NCBI RefSeq assembly: GCF_003367235.1
Contig: NZ_QRGP01000001.1
Location: forward strand, 1,116,001 to 1,180,000
DNA from: Sphingorhabdus pulchriflava
GTDB lineage: Bacteria; Pseudomonadota; Alphaproteobacteria; Sphingomonadales; Sphingomonadaceae
DNA length: 64,000 bases
Direction: 5' to 3'
A program made the position numbers and the translations under genes. Under the pieces are notes generated by a model. It was not told the origin of the DNA, made no database searches, and saw only the letters and a list, made by a program, of their open reading frames with translations. This document shows, one piece after another, positions 9,812 through 19,710 of this stretch (position 1 is the stretch's first letter; each line of letters opens with the position of its first letter).

Positions 9812-11155
9812 TTATTTCATCAGGACCAGCTCTTCGGCCATGCTCGGGTGCAAAGCGACAGTATCATCAAAGGCCTGCTTGGTGAGGCCTGCCTTTACGG
9901 CGATTGCCGCCGCCTGCAGGATTTCGGCGCTATCCGGCCCAATCAGATGCAGGCCCACCACCTTGTCTGTCGCACCATCGACGATCATCTTGTAGAGCGC
10001 GCGCTCATTACGATCGGCAAGGACGTTTTTCATCGCGCGGAAATCGCTCTTGTACACCCTGACGTCGCTAAGCTGCGCCCGCGCCTCTTCTTCTGTCATG
10101 CCAACTCCAGCAATCGGCGGATTGGAGAACACCGCGGTCGGAATGGCGCCATAATCGATGGTGCGCGGATTGTTTCCGAAAACCGTATCGGCAAAGGCAT
10201 GGCCTTCGCGGATGGCGACCGGTGTCAACTGCACTCGATTTGTGACATCGCCGACCGCATAGATGCCGGACACATTGGTGCGGTTATATTCGTCGACGAT
10301 CACCGCGCCATCCTTATCGAGCTCCACGCCGACGGCTTCAAGCCCCAGATTCATGGTCTTGGGTATACGCCCGATCGCGAAAAGCACCACATCTGCTTCG
10401 ACATCGCTTCCGTCCCCGCTTTCGACCAACAGCGACCCATCTGTTTGCTTGCGGATCGCGGGGCATTTGAAGTTGAACCGGATATCGATGCCCTTTTCGC
10501 GGCTGATACCCACAAGCTTATCGACAATTTCCTGATCGTAACTGCGCAGCATCTTGTCGCCGCGCGTCACCAGAGTGACTTCCACGCCCAGTTCATTGAA
10601 GATGCCGGCAAATTCATTGGCGATATATCCTGCCCCGGCAATCACCGCGCGTTTTGGAAGCTTGTCGAGGTGGAACACTTCGTTCGAAGTGATGCCATAT
10701 TCCGCACCCGGTATATCCGGGATTGAGGGCCACGCGCCGGTCGCGATCAGAATATTGGCCGCGCTGACTTCGGTTCCATCTGCCAGGCGGATCAAGTTGG
10801 GCCCAGCAATTACCGCGCGCTGGCGGAATATCTCCACCTTCGCATTGCCCAGCGTTTGTCCGTACAGCCCTTCAAGCCGGTCGACCTCAGACGCGACATT
10901 ATCGCGCAAGGTCGGCCAATCGAAGGTTGCGCCTTTGGTGTTCCAGCCAAAACGTTTTGCATCTGCCAAATCCTCGGCAAAATGAGAGCCATAGACCAGC
11001 AGCTTCTTGGGCACACATCCGCGGATTACACAAGTTCCGCCGACGCGATACTCCTCCGCCACCGCCACACGTGCACCATGCGACGAAGCAATTCGGGCCG
11101 CACGGACGCCGCCTGAGCCAGCGCCGATGACAAACAGGTCAAAATCAAATGCCAT
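9812..11155 (-). CDS. gor: Glutathione-disulfide reductase
   Basis: This 447-aa FAD-dependent pyridine nucleotide-disulfide oxidoreductase reduces GSSG with NADPH. The FAD-binding motif GAGSGGVRAA starts at residue 11. The redox-active GGTCVIRGCVPKK contains Cys42 and Cys47. The NAD(P)-binding GAGYIANEFAG is central, and the C-terminal HPSMAEELV provides the His-Glu pair that acts across the dimer. These match glutathione reductase better than lipoamide dehydrogenase or mercuric reductase. Upstream lies pgi on the same strand, 83 bases away. It serves a cell that also carries the GST, MAPEG and glutathione peroxidase genes of this window. Confidence 0.93.
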   Translation of the reverse strand: MAFDFDLFVIGAGSGGVRAARIASSHGARVAVAEEYRVGGTCVIRGCVPKKLLVYGSHFAEDLADAKRFGWNTKGATFDWPTLRDNVASEVDRLEGLYGQTLGNAKVEIFRQRAVIAGPNLIRLADGTEVSAANILIATGAWPSIPDIPGAEYGITSNEVFHLDKLPKRAVIAGAGYIANEFAGIFNELGVEVTLVTRGDKMLRSYDQEIVDKLVGISREKGIDIRFNFKCPAIRKQTDGSLLVESGDGSDVEADVVLFAIGRIPKTMNLGLEAVGVELDKDGAVIVDEYNRTNVSGIYAVGDVTNRVQLTPVAIREGHAFADTVFGNNPRTIDYGAIPTAVFSNPPIAGVGMTEEEARAQLSDVRVYKSDFRAMKNVLADRNERALYKMIVDGATDKVVGLHLIGPDSAEILQAAAIAVKAGLTKQAFDDTVALHPSMAEELVLMK

Positions 11156-11238
11156 ATCTCATTCCTTTGCCCGCCAGATGGCGATGCCTTGGCCGAAATG
11201 CCAATCGAAAATGCTGTTCATTGATAAAGCGCAGATTG

Positions 11239-12735
11239 TTACAAACCGGCCGCCGCGATCAACGCGCTGGTCGATGGATCAAAACCGGCTGGTCCGTTTT
11301 CAGATATGCCGCGGGCGATTTCCTTGCCCAATTCCACCCCGAACTGGTCGAACGGATTGATACCCAGCAGCACCGCATTGGCAAAGGTACGATGCTCATA
11401 AAAGGCAATCAGTGCGCCTACCGTAGACGGCGTGACGTCATCCATCAGGATCGTTGTCGAAGGCCGGTTGCCGACATAGCTGCGCGCCTTGTCTGCACTG
11501 TCACGCCCGCGCATCAACGCGGCACCTTGGGCGAAGCAGTTGATCAGTAATGTTTCGTGGTGCGCCGGATCGAAATCATGTCCCGGTGTCTTGCTCGCGA
11601 TAAATTCGACCGGAATTGTGTGCGTGCCCTGATGCAGCAACTGGAACACTGCATGCTGGGCATCTGTCCCCACCCCGCCCCAGGTCACCGGTGCGCTTTC
11701 GCGCCCGAGTGGCTGGCCATCAGCGGTAACCGACTTGCCGTTGGATTCCATCTCAAGCTGCTGCAGATAATCCGGCAACAAGCGTAAGCGCTCGTCATAA
11801 GCAAACACCGCACGCGTCTGGCATTTGCGAACCTGCGCATAAAAGAGATCGGCGAAGGCAGCCAATATCGGCGCATTTTGAGCGAGTGTCGCTGTGCGGA
11901 AGTGGCGATCCATTTCCGCCGCACCTTCCAGAAGCTCTTCGAAAGCCGACCAACCCAACGCAGCAGCAACCGGAAAGCCGATCGAGCACCACAGCGAATA
12001 TCGCCCACCCACGCTTTCGGCGAAGGGCAGGATGCGACTCTGGTCAACACCCCATTCCATCGCCTTGTCGGGTGCCGCGGTCAGCGCGATTACTTGTCCA
12101 TAGGGGTCTTCAACCCCGCCATCGCGCAGCCATTCGAGCGCGCTTTCGGCGTTCATCAGTGTCTCGGTTGTTGTGAAGGTTTTGGAGGCGACAGCAACCA
12201 ATGTCGCTTTCGGGTCCATATCCTTGACGGCTTCGGCCAATGCGGTCGCATCAACGTTGGAAACGACCTTGGTGTCAAACCGCAATCCATCGCGACCCAG
12301 AGCGTCGATCAATAATTTAGGCCCCAGCGCCGAACCGCCAATGCCAATGTGGAGGATGTGCTTGATCTCGCCAAACGCCCCAGCCTCGATCACGTCGATC
12401 AAGCCGCGCATCCGGTTTTGCAATGCCTTTGCCTGCGCAACATCGTCTACCGAACCACTGCCACGCTCGGCTATGTGGGTTGCAGCTCGTCCTTCCGTAA
12501 GGTTGACGACGGCGCCTGAAAACAGACGGTCGCGTGCACCATCCAGGTCCATCGTTGCTGCCAGTTCAGAAAATGCCGCGATCAAGCCCGCGTCGAGGTG
12601 CGTTTTGGAAAAATCAAACCGCAAACCTGACTGCGAAATCGTCATTCCATCGACGCGCTGCGCATCCTCATCGAACAAAGCTTCCAGCTGCTTCAATAAG
12701 ATGTTTTCGATTGCGGCCCAGTTGTTGGCGGTCAT
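11239..12735 (-). CDS. pgi: Glucose-6-phosphate isomerase
   Basis: This 498-aa phosphoglucose isomerase interconverts glucose 6-phosphate and fructose 6-phosphate. Recognisable family segments include HIGIGGSALGPKLLIDAL, VASKTFTTTETLMNA (sugar-phosphate binding), the SVGGRYSLWCSIGFP signature and the catalytic Glu/His region around GVGTDAQHAVFQLLHQGT. The ATG at 12735 (MTANNWAAIEN) has an AAGGAAA ribosome-binding site and gives normal length. The longer open frame would run into the divergent lepB gene. It is transcribed away from lepB across an 85-bp intergenic region. Confidence 0.95.
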   Translation of the reverse strand: MTANNWAAIENILLKQLEALFDEDAQRVDGMTISQSGLRFDFSKTHLDAGLIAAFSELAATMDLDGARDRLFSGAVVNLTEGRAATHIAERGSGSVDDVAQAKALQNRMRGLIDVIEAGAFGEIKHILHIGIGGSALGPKLLIDALGRDGLRFDTKVVSNVDATALAEAVKDMDPKATLVAVASKTFTTTETLMNAESALEWLRDGGVEDPYGQVIALTAAPDKAMEWGVDQSRILPFAESVGGRYSLWCSIGFPVAAALGWSAFEELLEGAAEMDRHFRTATLAQNAPILAAFADLFYAQVRKCQTRAVFAYDERLRLLPDYLQQLEMESNGKSVTADGQPLGRESAPVTWGGVGTDAQHAVFQLLHQGTHTIPVEFIASKTPGHDFDPAHHETLLINCFAQGAALMRGRDSADKARSYVGNRPSTTILMDDVTPSTVGALIAFYEHRTFANAVLLGINPFDQFGVELGKEIARGISENGPAGFDPSTSALIAAAGL

Positions 12736-12820
12736 GGCATTTCCTTGGCAGGGAGAATCTCGGCACTGGCCAATAGCGCGGACGCTCATTAGAAGGCCAG
12801 AGCCGTATGGCGCCAAAACC

Positions 12821-13708
12821 ATGAAATCGAATGTCGGGGCATCGCAATTGACTGAAACCACCCAAACCGAAACGGCAGGTGTTGAGAAAAACAGCGCTTC
12901 CGAATGGCGCGAATATGGATTGTTCCTGCTGAAATTGGCGGCAATCGTATTGATATTCCGCAGTTTCATCTTTGCGCCGTTTAATATTCCTTCGGAATCT
13001 ATGCACCCGCGACTGCTGATAGGTGACTATCTGCTGGTCTCGAAATGGCCCTATGGCATTTCGCGATACAGTTTCCCGCTGTCACTTCCGTTATTCGAAG
13101 GCCGGATTTTCGGCAGCCTGCCCGAACGCGGCGACGTCGTAGTGGTGCACGCACCGGGCGATGCCAATGTCGATTATATCAAGCGGGTGATCGGCCTGCC
13201 GGGCGATGTTGTGCAAATGCGCGCCGGAACGCTGGAGATCAACGGCAAGCCCGCAAAGAAAGTCCGCGTCGGCGATTTTGTGACGCCCGTGACGCAGGGC
13301 ATGCGCGATGCGGCTGCACTGGAAGGGACTGAATTTCCATGCTGGAAACCGCAATATGAAGAGTCCGCCAAGGGCGGCGGCACGCAATGCCGCTATCCGC
13401 AATATCGCGAAACATTGCCCGAAGGAAAAAGTTACCTCTCGCTCGATATCGAACCTTATCAAAAAGGCGACGACACCGAAGCCAAGATGGTACCAGAAGG
13501 CCAATTGTTACTGATGGGCGACAATCGTGACCGTAGCGCCGATAGCCGCTATCCGGCTGATGGCGTTTGGATCGGGCTGGTTCCGACCGAAAATCTGGTC
13601 GGACGTGCGCAGTTCGTCGTCTTCTCGACCGATGGTTCAGCCCGTTGGCTGCTGCCCTGGACCTGGTTTTCGGCCGCCCGCTGGGATCGCATCGGTGAGG
13701 GTTTCTGA
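12821..13708 (+). CDS. lepB: Signal peptidase I
   Basis: This 295-aa inner-membrane serine/lysine protease removes Sec and Tat signal peptides. One transmembrane helix (about 33-52, GLFLLKLAAIVLIFRSF) precedes the catalytic serine motif PSESM (Ser60). The lysine motif YIKRVIGLPGD has Lys121 as general base, and GDNRDRSADSR forms the conserved C-terminal box. A soluble insert of about 80 residues with two cysteines lies before that box, as in other sphingomonad-type enzymes (from memory). It heads a lepB-rnc-era operon, with rnc starting 2 bases after its stop. Confidence 0.95.
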   Translation: MKSNVGASQLTETTQTETAGVEKNSASEWREYGLFLLKLAAIVLIFRSFIFAPFNIPSESMHPRLLIGDYLLVSKWPYGISRYSFPLSLPLFEGRIFGSLPERGDVVVVHAPGDANVDYIKRVIGLPGDVVQMRAGTLEINGKPAKKVRVGDFVTPVTQGMRDAAALEGTEFPCWKPQYEESAKGGGTQCRYPQYRETLPEGKSYLSLDIEPYQKGDDTEAKMVPEGQLLLMGDNRDRSADSRYPADGVWIGLVPTENLVGRAQFVVFSTDGSARWLLPWTWFSAARWDRIGEGF

Positions 13709-13710
13709 CT

Positions 13711-14373
13711 TTGTCCGATGTTTCAAAATGGCTTGAAGAGGTTATCGGCGCAGCGCCGACCGACCCGAAACTGTTCGAACAAGCCCTGACGCATGGTAGC
13801 ACCGGCGAAGCGCATTACCAGCGACTTGAATTTCTGGGCGACCGCGTTCTCGGATTGGTGGCGGCTTCGATGCTGTTCCAACGCTTCCCCGAAGAACCGG
13901 AAGGGCGGCTTTCGCATCGGCTGAATGCGCTGGTGTCAGGAGCCACCTGCGCCGAAGTTGCGCGCGAAATCGGCTTGCAGGCGCATATGCGGCTTGGCAA
14001 GCAAGCGCGCGACGATGGCGCCAAGGAAAGCGACTATGTTCTGGGCGACATGGTCGAGGCGCTGATTGGGGCTATCTATCTCGACCTGGGTCTTGATCGG
14101 GCACGCAGCTTTATCGAACGCTATTGGCGGCCGCTGCTTGAATCCGCAAAAGCCGCCCCGAAGCATCCCAAATCTGCGCTGCAGGAATGGAGTGCGGCCC
14201 ATAACCGTAAAGTACCGGTTTATGAGGTGACTTCGAAGGAAGGTCCTCCGCACGCAATGCGTTTCGAAGTGACCGTGACGGTAAAAGGCTTCGAACCAGT
14301 TTCGGCAACCGCAAACAGCAAACAGGCGGCCGAAACTGCGGCCGCAAAGGCATTTCTGGAGAAAAACACATGA
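13711..14373 (+). CDS. rnc: Ribonuclease III
   Basis: This 220-aa endonuclease cleaves double-stranded RNA in rRNA and mRNA processing. The signature RLEFLGDRVL is at residues 39-48 (Glu40 and Asp44 bind metal), and the second acidic motif is GDMVEALIGAIYLD. The C-terminal dsRNA-binding domain covers about residues 150-220 (PKSALQEWSAAH...AAAKAFL). The start codon is TTG at 13711, two bases after the lepB stop, giving MSDVSKW. No better ATG exists before the conserved region, so translation is probably coupled. It overlaps era as ATGA. The rnc-era pairing is common in bacteria. Confidence 0.95.
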   Translation: MSDVSKWLEEVIGAAPTDPKLFEQALTHGSTGEAHYQRLEFLGDRVLGLVAASMLFQRFPEEPEGRLSHRLNALVSGATCAEVAREIGLQAHMRLGKQARDDGAKESDYVLGDMVEALIGAIYLDLGLDRARSFIERYWRPLLESAKAAPKHPKSALQEWSAAHNRKVPVYEVTSKEGPPHAMRFEVTVTVKGFEPVSATANSKQAAETAAAKAFLEKNT

Positions 14374-15263
14374 CGAAGCGCTGCGGCCATGTCGCCGTCA
14401 TCGGCGCGCCCAATGCGGGTAAATCGACTTTGGTCAACGCATTGGTCGGCCAGAAGGTGGCCATTGTCAGTCCCAAGGCTCAGACCACGCGTACGCGCCT
14501 TATGGGTATTGCTATCGAGGGGGATGCGCAGATCATCCTGGTCGACACCCCTGGAATTTTCGCACCCAACCGTCGGCTCGACCGTGCAATGGTTGCCGCT
14601 GCGTGGGAAGGCGCATCCGATGCTGACTTGATTTTGGCTGTTGTCGATGGACGGGCTGGTGCAGGCCCCAAGGTCGAGAAGATCATCGAGGGACTGGTCA
14701 ACCGGCCAGAACGCAAATGGCTTATCCTCAACAAGGTCGACATTGCAGCCAAGGAAAAGCTGTTGGCATTGACCGAAAAACTGCTGAAACTCTGCGCTTT
14801 CGAGCAGATTTACTACATAAGTGCAGCTACGGCGGACGGCTTGGCGGAACTGAAAGCCGCGATTGGCGCAGCAATGCCCGAAAGCGACTGGCATTTCCCC
14901 GAAGACCAGGTTTCGGACGCGTCCGAACGCATGGCTGCGGCCGAAATCACCCGCGAGCAGCTGTACCTGCAACTGCATGACGAACTGCCTTATGCGAGCA
15001 CAGTTGAAACCGAAAAATATTCGGAGCGTCCCGATGGCAGCGTCGAAATTTACCAACAAATCTTCGTCGAACGCGAAAGCCAGCGCGCAATTGTGCTCGG
15101 CAAGGGCGGTAGCCGGATCAAGGCGATCGGTGCCGCCGCGCGTAAGGAGATTTCAGACCTGATGGGCGTGCCCGTCCACCTCTACCTCCACATAAAAGTG
15201 AAGGCCGGGTGGGACGAAGATCGCTCGGTTTACCGCGACATGGGGCTGGATTGGGTGGAATAG
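14370..15263 (+). CDS. era: GTPase Era
   Basis: This 297-aa GTPase assists 16S rRNA maturation and 30S assembly. The P-loop GAPNAGKS is at residues 12-19, switch II DTPG at 59-62 and NKVD near 124. The C-terminal KH domain (about 200-297) has the RNA-binding GKGGSRIKAIG loop. Its start overlaps the rnc stop as ATGA. Length and domain order are standard. It ends in a short convergent gap with topA that contains a strong hairpin. Confidence 0.96.
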   Translation: MTKRCGHVAVIGAPNAGKSTLVNALVGQKVAIVSPKAQTTRTRLMGIAIEGDAQIILVDTPGIFAPNRRLDRAMVAAAWEGASDADLILAVVDGRAGAGPKVEKIIEGLVNRPERKWLILNKVDIAAKEKLLALTEKLLKLCAFEQIYYISAATADGLAELKAAIGAAMPESDWHFPEDQVSDASERMAAAEITREQLYLQLHDELPYASTVETEKYSERPDGSVEIYQQIFVERESQRAIVLGKGGSRIKAIGAAARKEISDLMGVPVHLYLHIKVKAGWDEDRSVYRDMGLDWVE

Positions 15264-15272
15264 CCCCGCGAC

Positions 15273-15292
15273 GCCCCGGCACAGGCTGGGGC
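15273..15292. terminator. Hairpin between convergent era and topA
   Basis: Left arm GCCCCGGC (15273-15280) and right arm GCTGGGGC (15285-15292) pair at 7 of 8 positions around an ACAG loop. It lies within the 39-bp gap between the era and topA stop codons. There is no clear T-run, so it may work as a weak or Rho-assisted bidirectional terminator. Confidence 0.5.
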
Positions 15293-15302
15293 AGAAGCAG
15301 GC

Positions 15303-17846
15303 TTACTTGGCTTTCTTTTTAGGTGCAGCCTTTTTGGCAGGGGCTTTCTTTGCGGGCGCCTTCTTCTTCGCCTTGCCCTTCGCCGGCCCCTTGGCCGCAC
15401 GTTCGTCAATCAACTGCGCGGCTTCCTCCAGCGTTAGCTGGTCGGGCGCAATTGTCTTGGGGAGCGTTGCATTTGTTGTGCCATCAGTGACATAATTGCC
15501 GTAGCGGCCTTCCATCAGCTTGATCTCGGCCTCTGTGCGCGGATGATTACCCAATGTTTTCAGAGGTTCGCGAGAACCGCCATTGCGTGATCGGCCATTG
15601 CCATTGGCTGCCTCTGCCAGTTTGACGACAGCGGCGTTCATACCGGTTTCGAAAACTTCGGCGGTCGACTGCAGACGAGCATATTTGCCCTGATGCGCGA
15701 GATAGGGGCCATAGCGCCCAATGCTCGCCGTCACGGGTTCGCCGCTTTCCGGGTGCGTGCCGATTGTGCGCGGCAGCGACAGCAGTTTGACGGCCCAATC
15801 GAGCCCGAAGTCGTCAGATGGAATATCCTTGGGGATGGATGCACGCGCGGCTTCCTTGCCCTCGCCCATCTCGACATAGGGGCCAAAACGTCCGGACTTG
15901 CGGCTAATGTCCTCGCCAGTTTCCGGATGTTTTCCAAGCACTTCGGGTCCATCTGACGTCATGCCGTCGGCGCCGCCGGGTTGGGCAAATTTGCGGGTGA
16001 ATTTGCACTCGGGGTAGTTTGAACAGGCAACGAAGGCGCCGAAACGCCCGCCGCGTAGCGCAAGCTTCCCGGTACCGCATTTCGGGCAAATGCGCGGATC
16101 GGTTCCATCTTCCCGCTCGGGGAAGAGATAGGGCGCCAGGAACTTGTCCAACTCAGCCGTTATGTCCGAAGGCTTCTGCTCCATGACTTCGGCAGTTTTC
16201 GGTTTGAAATCGCGCCAGAAGGCCTCGAGCACGCGCTGCCAATTGGCATCGCCCGCGCTGATCTCGTCGAGCTGATCTTCCAGACCTGCCGTGAAATCAT
16301 ATGCAACGTAGCGCTCGAAAAAACGTTCGAGAAATGCTGTTAATAATCGCCCCGATTCCTCTGCAAAGAAACGGTTTTTTTCCACACGTACATAGGACCG
16401 ATCTTTCAGTACCTGAATCGTCGAGGCATAGGTTGACGGACGGCCGATCCCCAGTTCTTCCAGCCGCTTGACAAGGCTGGCCTCCGAATAACGCGGAGGG
16501 GGCTGGGTGAAATGCTGCATTTTCTCGACCGATTTCTTAGCGGGCACATCACCCTTGTCCATCGCCGGCAGCAAGGCGCCGTTTTCATCGTCCTTGTCGT
16601 CGATGCCTTCTTCGTAAAGTGCGAGGAATCCCGGGAATTTCACGACCTGACCGGTAGCACGCAACCCGATCTGGCCGGTGCCGTCGAGCAAATCGACGGT
16701 CGTCCGCTCCATCCGAGCTGACGCCATCTGGCTGGCGAGCGCGCGTTTGTAGATCAGGTCATAGAGCTTGGCATGATCGCCAGAGCCCACCTTGTCCTTG
16801 CCAAAATCGGTCGGACGGATGGCTTCATGCGCTTCCTGCGCATTTTTTGCCTTGGTCTGGTAGACCCGCGGTTTGTCGGGCAGATAGCCTGCATCATAGC
16901 GGTTGGCGATCGCGCCACGTGCGGCAGAAATTGCGCTATGATCCATCTGCACGCCATCGGTACGCATATAAGTGATTGCGCCATCTTCGTAGAGATTTTG
17001 CGCGATCCGCATCGTGTGGCTGGCCGAAAAGCCCAGCTTGCGTGCGGCTTCCTGTTGCAGGGTTGAAGTGGTGAAGGGCGGTTGCGGATTGCGTGTGACC
17101 GGTTTGGTTTCGACGCTGTCGACGCTGAAATGCCCGGCTTCGACCGCGGCGCGAGCTTCCTCGGCGCTACCCTCCATACCGAGCGCCATTTTGTCGAGCT
17201 TTTCGCCGTTGTAGCGCACAAGGCGGGCGTCGAAGCCCTGCCCCTTATGTTCCATTTTGGCGGTGACCGACCAATATTCTTGGGCGCGAAACGCTTCGAT
17301 TTCGCGATCACGTTCGACAATCAGCCGCAGTGCCACCGATTGCACGCGCCCAGCCGATTTCGCACCGGGAAGCTTGCGCCACAACACCGGTGACAGCGTG
17401 AAACCCACCAGATAATCAAGCGCACGCCTGGCACGATAGGCATCGATCAGGTCATGATCGAGCTCGCGCGGATGCGCCATCGCATCGGTAACTGCTTGCT
17501 TGGTGATGGCGTTGAAAGTGACCCGGGATACATTTTTGGGAAGCGCTTTCTTATTCGCCAGCACTTCCTGCACATGCCAGCTAATCGCCTCGCCTTCGCG
17601 ATCAGGGTCAGTTGCGAGGATCAGGCCGTCCGCCTTCTTCGCCTCATCGGCGATTGCTTTCAGTTGCTTGGCCTTGTCCGGATAATTGTCCCACAGCATG
17701 GCAAAGCCGTTATCGGGATCGACCGAACCGTCCTTGGGCGGCAGGTCGCGGACATGGCCATAGGATGCGAGAACCTTATATCCGCTCCCCAGATATTTCT
17801 CGATGGTCTTGGCTTTTGCGGGTGATTCGACGACGACTAACTTCAT
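15303..17846 (-). CDS. topA: DNA topoisomerase I
   Basis: This 847-aa type IA topoisomerase relaxes negatively supercoiled DNA. The Toprim domain begins at the N-terminus (VVVESPAKAKTIEKYLG) with the acidic DPDREGEAISWH. The active-site tyrosine lies in GAITYMRTDG. One intact C4 zinc ribbon (CPKCGTGKL...CSNYPEC) is followed by three or more repeats of the ETGEDISRKSGRFGPYVE type. The tail is lysine/alanine-rich (KKAPAKKAPAKKAAPKKK), a likely nonspecific DNA-binding extension. The ATG at 17846 (MKLVVVES) is the family start. dprA lies upstream on the same strand, a common pairing. Confidence 0.96.
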   Translation of the reverse strand: MKLVVVESPAKAKTIEKYLGSGYKVLASYGHVRDLPPKDGSVDPDNGFAMLWDNYPDKAKQLKAIADEAKKADGLILATDPDREGEAISWHVQEVLANKKALPKNVSRVTFNAITKQAVTDAMAHPRELDHDLIDAYRARRALDYLVGFTLSPVLWRKLPGAKSAGRVQSVALRLIVERDREIEAFRAQEYWSVTAKMEHKGQGFDARLVRYNGEKLDKMALGMEGSAEEARAAVEAGHFSVDSVETKPVTRNPQPPFTTSTLQQEAARKLGFSASHTMRIAQNLYEDGAITYMRTDGVQMDHSAISAARGAIANRYDAGYLPDKPRVYQTKAKNAQEAHEAIRPTDFGKDKVGSGDHAKLYDLIYKRALASQMASARMERTTVDLLDGTGQIGLRATGQVVKFPGFLALYEEGIDDKDDENGALLPAMDKGDVPAKKSVEKMQHFTQPPPRYSEASLVKRLEELGIGRPSTYASTIQVLKDRSYVRVEKNRFFAEESGRLLTAFLERFFERYVAYDFTAGLEDQLDEISAGDANWQRVLEAFWRDFKPKTAEVMEQKPSDITAELDKFLAPYLFPEREDGTDPRICPKCGTGKLALRGGRFGAFVACSNYPECKFTRKFAQPGGADGMTSDGPEVLGKHPETGEDISRKSGRFGPYVEMGEGKEAARASIPKDIPSDDFGLDWAVKLLSLPRTIGTHPESGEPVTASIGRYGPYLAHQGKYARLQSTAEVFETGMNAAVVKLAEAANGNGRSRNGGSREPLKTLGNHPRTEAEIKLMEGRYGNYVTDGTTNATLPKTIAPDQLTLEEAAQLIDERAAKGPAKGKAKKKAPAKKAPAKKAAPKKKAK

Positions 17847-17925
17847 GGATTTTCGATCTTTTCTCACACTCTCACGTACGCGCATAGATTGGCGGGGGGA
17901 TTTTGGGGTCGTCAAGCTGCAAAAA

Positions 17926-19017
17926 TCAGGCGGTCAGGCGCACCCTTGCCCCTGCCCCGCGTTCGAGGCGGCCAGCCAGTTCAAGTTCGAGCAACACCAT
18001 CTGTACCTGCGCCGATGGCATGCCGGACAGGCGCACCAGTTCATCAACGGCTGCAAAATTGGGGCTGAGCAATTCGAAAATGGCATTCCGTTCGCCATCG
18101 CCAGCCTCTGCGATGAAATCGAAATGCGGCTGTGCCGATGGCTTGGATCTCACGCGCTGATCGAGCGGTGCGATCAGCTCTGCGATTTCACCCGCATCCT
18201 GAACCAGCGTCGCGCCTTCGCGGATAAGCTGGTTGCAGCCGCGCGAACGCGGATCGAGTGGTGAGCCGGGAATAGCCATCACTTCCCTGCCCGCCTCACC
18301 TGCCAGCCTAGCCGTAATCAGCGAGCCGGATTTGGGAATAGCCTCGACCACGACGGTACCTGCTGACAGTCCTGCGATGATACGATTGCGGTAAGGGAAG
18401 TGGCGCGCTCTGGGTTCGGTGCCCGGTGGCATTTCGGCAAGCAGCAGACCTTCGGCAGCAACCCGCTCCTGCAACTCGGTATGTTCGGGCGGATAAACGG
18501 CGTCTATGCCACCCGCGATAACGGCGATGGTCCCGGTTGCGAGAGCCCCCTGATGCGCCGCTGCATCGATCCCACGCGCCAAACCCGACGTCACGACAAT
18601 GTCCCGCTGCCCCAACTCTTGCGCGATATTGCGCGCCATACGGCATCCCGCAGCCGAGGCGTTACGTGCACCGACCATCGCGACATTGATCTGGGTGGCC
18701 AGCGCGATGTTGCCTTTGTAGGTCAAAACCGGCGGTGCATTTTCCAACTCGCCGAGCAATGCGGGATAATCGGCATCGTTGATAAACAAATAATGCCCGC
18801 CTACCCGGGCCAGATATTCGATTTCTCGATGGATTGCTTCCGGCCCTGCTGCCGTCAGCTTGCGACCACCTACCCGAGCGGCGAGATCAGGCAGTGCTTC
18901 AAGCGCCGCACTTGCCGTTCCGAACCGCGCGATCAACTGACGATAACTGATTGGCCCGACATTGGGCGAACGGATTAGTCGCAACCGGTCAAATATGTCG
19001 ATATCGCTGACCGCCAT
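17926..19017 (-). CDS. dprA: DNA-processing protein DprA
   Basis: This 363-aa protein loads RecA on incoming single-stranded DNA during natural transformation. The extended Rossmann core is clear: VAMVGARNASAAGCRMARNIAQEL, VTSGLARGIDAAAHQGAL and FPYRNRIIAGLSAGTVVVEA, then GSPLDPRSRGCNQLIREGA. A winged-helix-like C-terminal domain (about 300-363) ends the protein, as in many DprA proteins. It lies between plsY (6 bases upstream) and topA. A 20-base stretch spanning its start codon recurs at 56006-56025. Presence of dprA alone does not show competence. Confidence 0.93.
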   Translation of the reverse strand: MAVSDIDIFDRLRLIRSPNVGPISYRQLIARFGTASAALEALPDLAARVGGRKLTAAGPEAIHREIEYLARVGGHYLFINDADYPALLGELENAPPVLTYKGNIALATQINVAMVGARNASAAGCRMARNIAQELGQRDIVVTSGLARGIDAAAHQGALATGTIAVIAGGIDAVYPPEHTELQERVAAEGLLLAEMPPGTEPRARHFPYRNRIIAGLSAGTVVVEAIPKSGSLITARLAGEAGREVMAIPGSPLDPRSRGCNQLIREGATLVQDAGEIAELIAPLDQRVRSKPSAQPHFDFIAEAGDGERNAIFELLSPNFAAVDELVRLSGMPSAQVQMVLLELELAGRLERGAGARVRLTA

Positions 19018-19023
19018 CGAGGA

Positions 19024-19617
19024 TTATTTCTGCCCTATGCGCGGTTCCGTCCCCGCCATTAACCGCTGGATATTCTCCCGGTGCTTCCAGAAAATAATCA
19101 GGCTGCAGGCGATAAGGGGGATGACAATTTCGACCAGTCCCAGAAACGCAGCGGCCAATGGCGCAACTGCGGCGGCCACAAGACCGCCCAAGGACGAAAT
19201 TCTCGAAGCAAGCAACACGCCTATCCACGCAGCGCCGTAAATCAGTCCTAAAGGCCAGTGCAGACCAAAGAGGATTCCGGCATAGGTTGCCACGCCCTTG
19301 CCGCCCTTGAAACCCAGCCAAATCGGATAGAGATGTCCGAAAAAGGCGGCGACGGCAGCTATCACTTCACTTCCGGGCATCAATTGCCGTGCTAGCAGAA
19401 CTGCCGCCACACCCTTCAGCAGATCAAGGAGCAGCGTAAGTGCCGCCAGCCCCTTGCGTCCCGTGCGCAACACATTGGTCGCGCCGATATTGCCCGAGCC
19501 GATTTCGCGAATATCGCCCGCGCCGCCAAATCGGGCGAGTAGCAAGCCGAAGGGTATCGACCCCAGCAAATAGCCCAGCAAGGCCGCACTTCCGATTTCC
19601 ATCCAGACTGTTGGCAT
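19024..19617 (-). CDS. plsY: Acyl-phosphate glycerol-3-phosphate acyltransferase
   Basis: This 197-aa inner-membrane enzyme transfers an acyl group from acyl phosphate to glycerol 3-phosphate, the first step of phospholipid synthesis. Motifs include LLGSIPFGLLLA, GSGNIGATNVLR (phosphate binding) and the glycine-rich GFKGGKGVAT. Five or so hydrophobic helices are visible. The ATG at 19617 (MPTVWMEIG) is likely; a second Met five residues later is an alternative. The upstream in-frame extension is polar and was excluded. It precedes dprA by 6 bases. Confidence 0.94.
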   Translation of the reverse strand: MPTVWMEIGSAALLGYLLGSIPFGLLLARFGGAGDIREIGSGNIGATNVLRTGRKGLAALTLLLDLLKGVAAVLLARQLMPGSEVIAAVAAFFGHLYPIWLGFKGGKGVATYAGILFGLHWPLGLIYGAAWIGVLLASRISSLGGLVAAAVAPLAAAFLGLVEIVIPLIACSLIIFWKHRENIQRLMAGTEPRIGQK

Positions 19618-19710
19618 CTCCGACTCCCTCTGCTGCCAGATGGTTATCGACATCCGGGGATACACTCAAGGCCGGTTGCCTCTGCTTCGACCCTTGTCTA
19701 TCTGCGCGGC

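Noticed and set aside
12173-12820. Long N-terminal extension of signal peptidase I
   Set aside because: It is antisense to pgi and carries no signal or domain; the ATG at 12821 gives a normal LepB.
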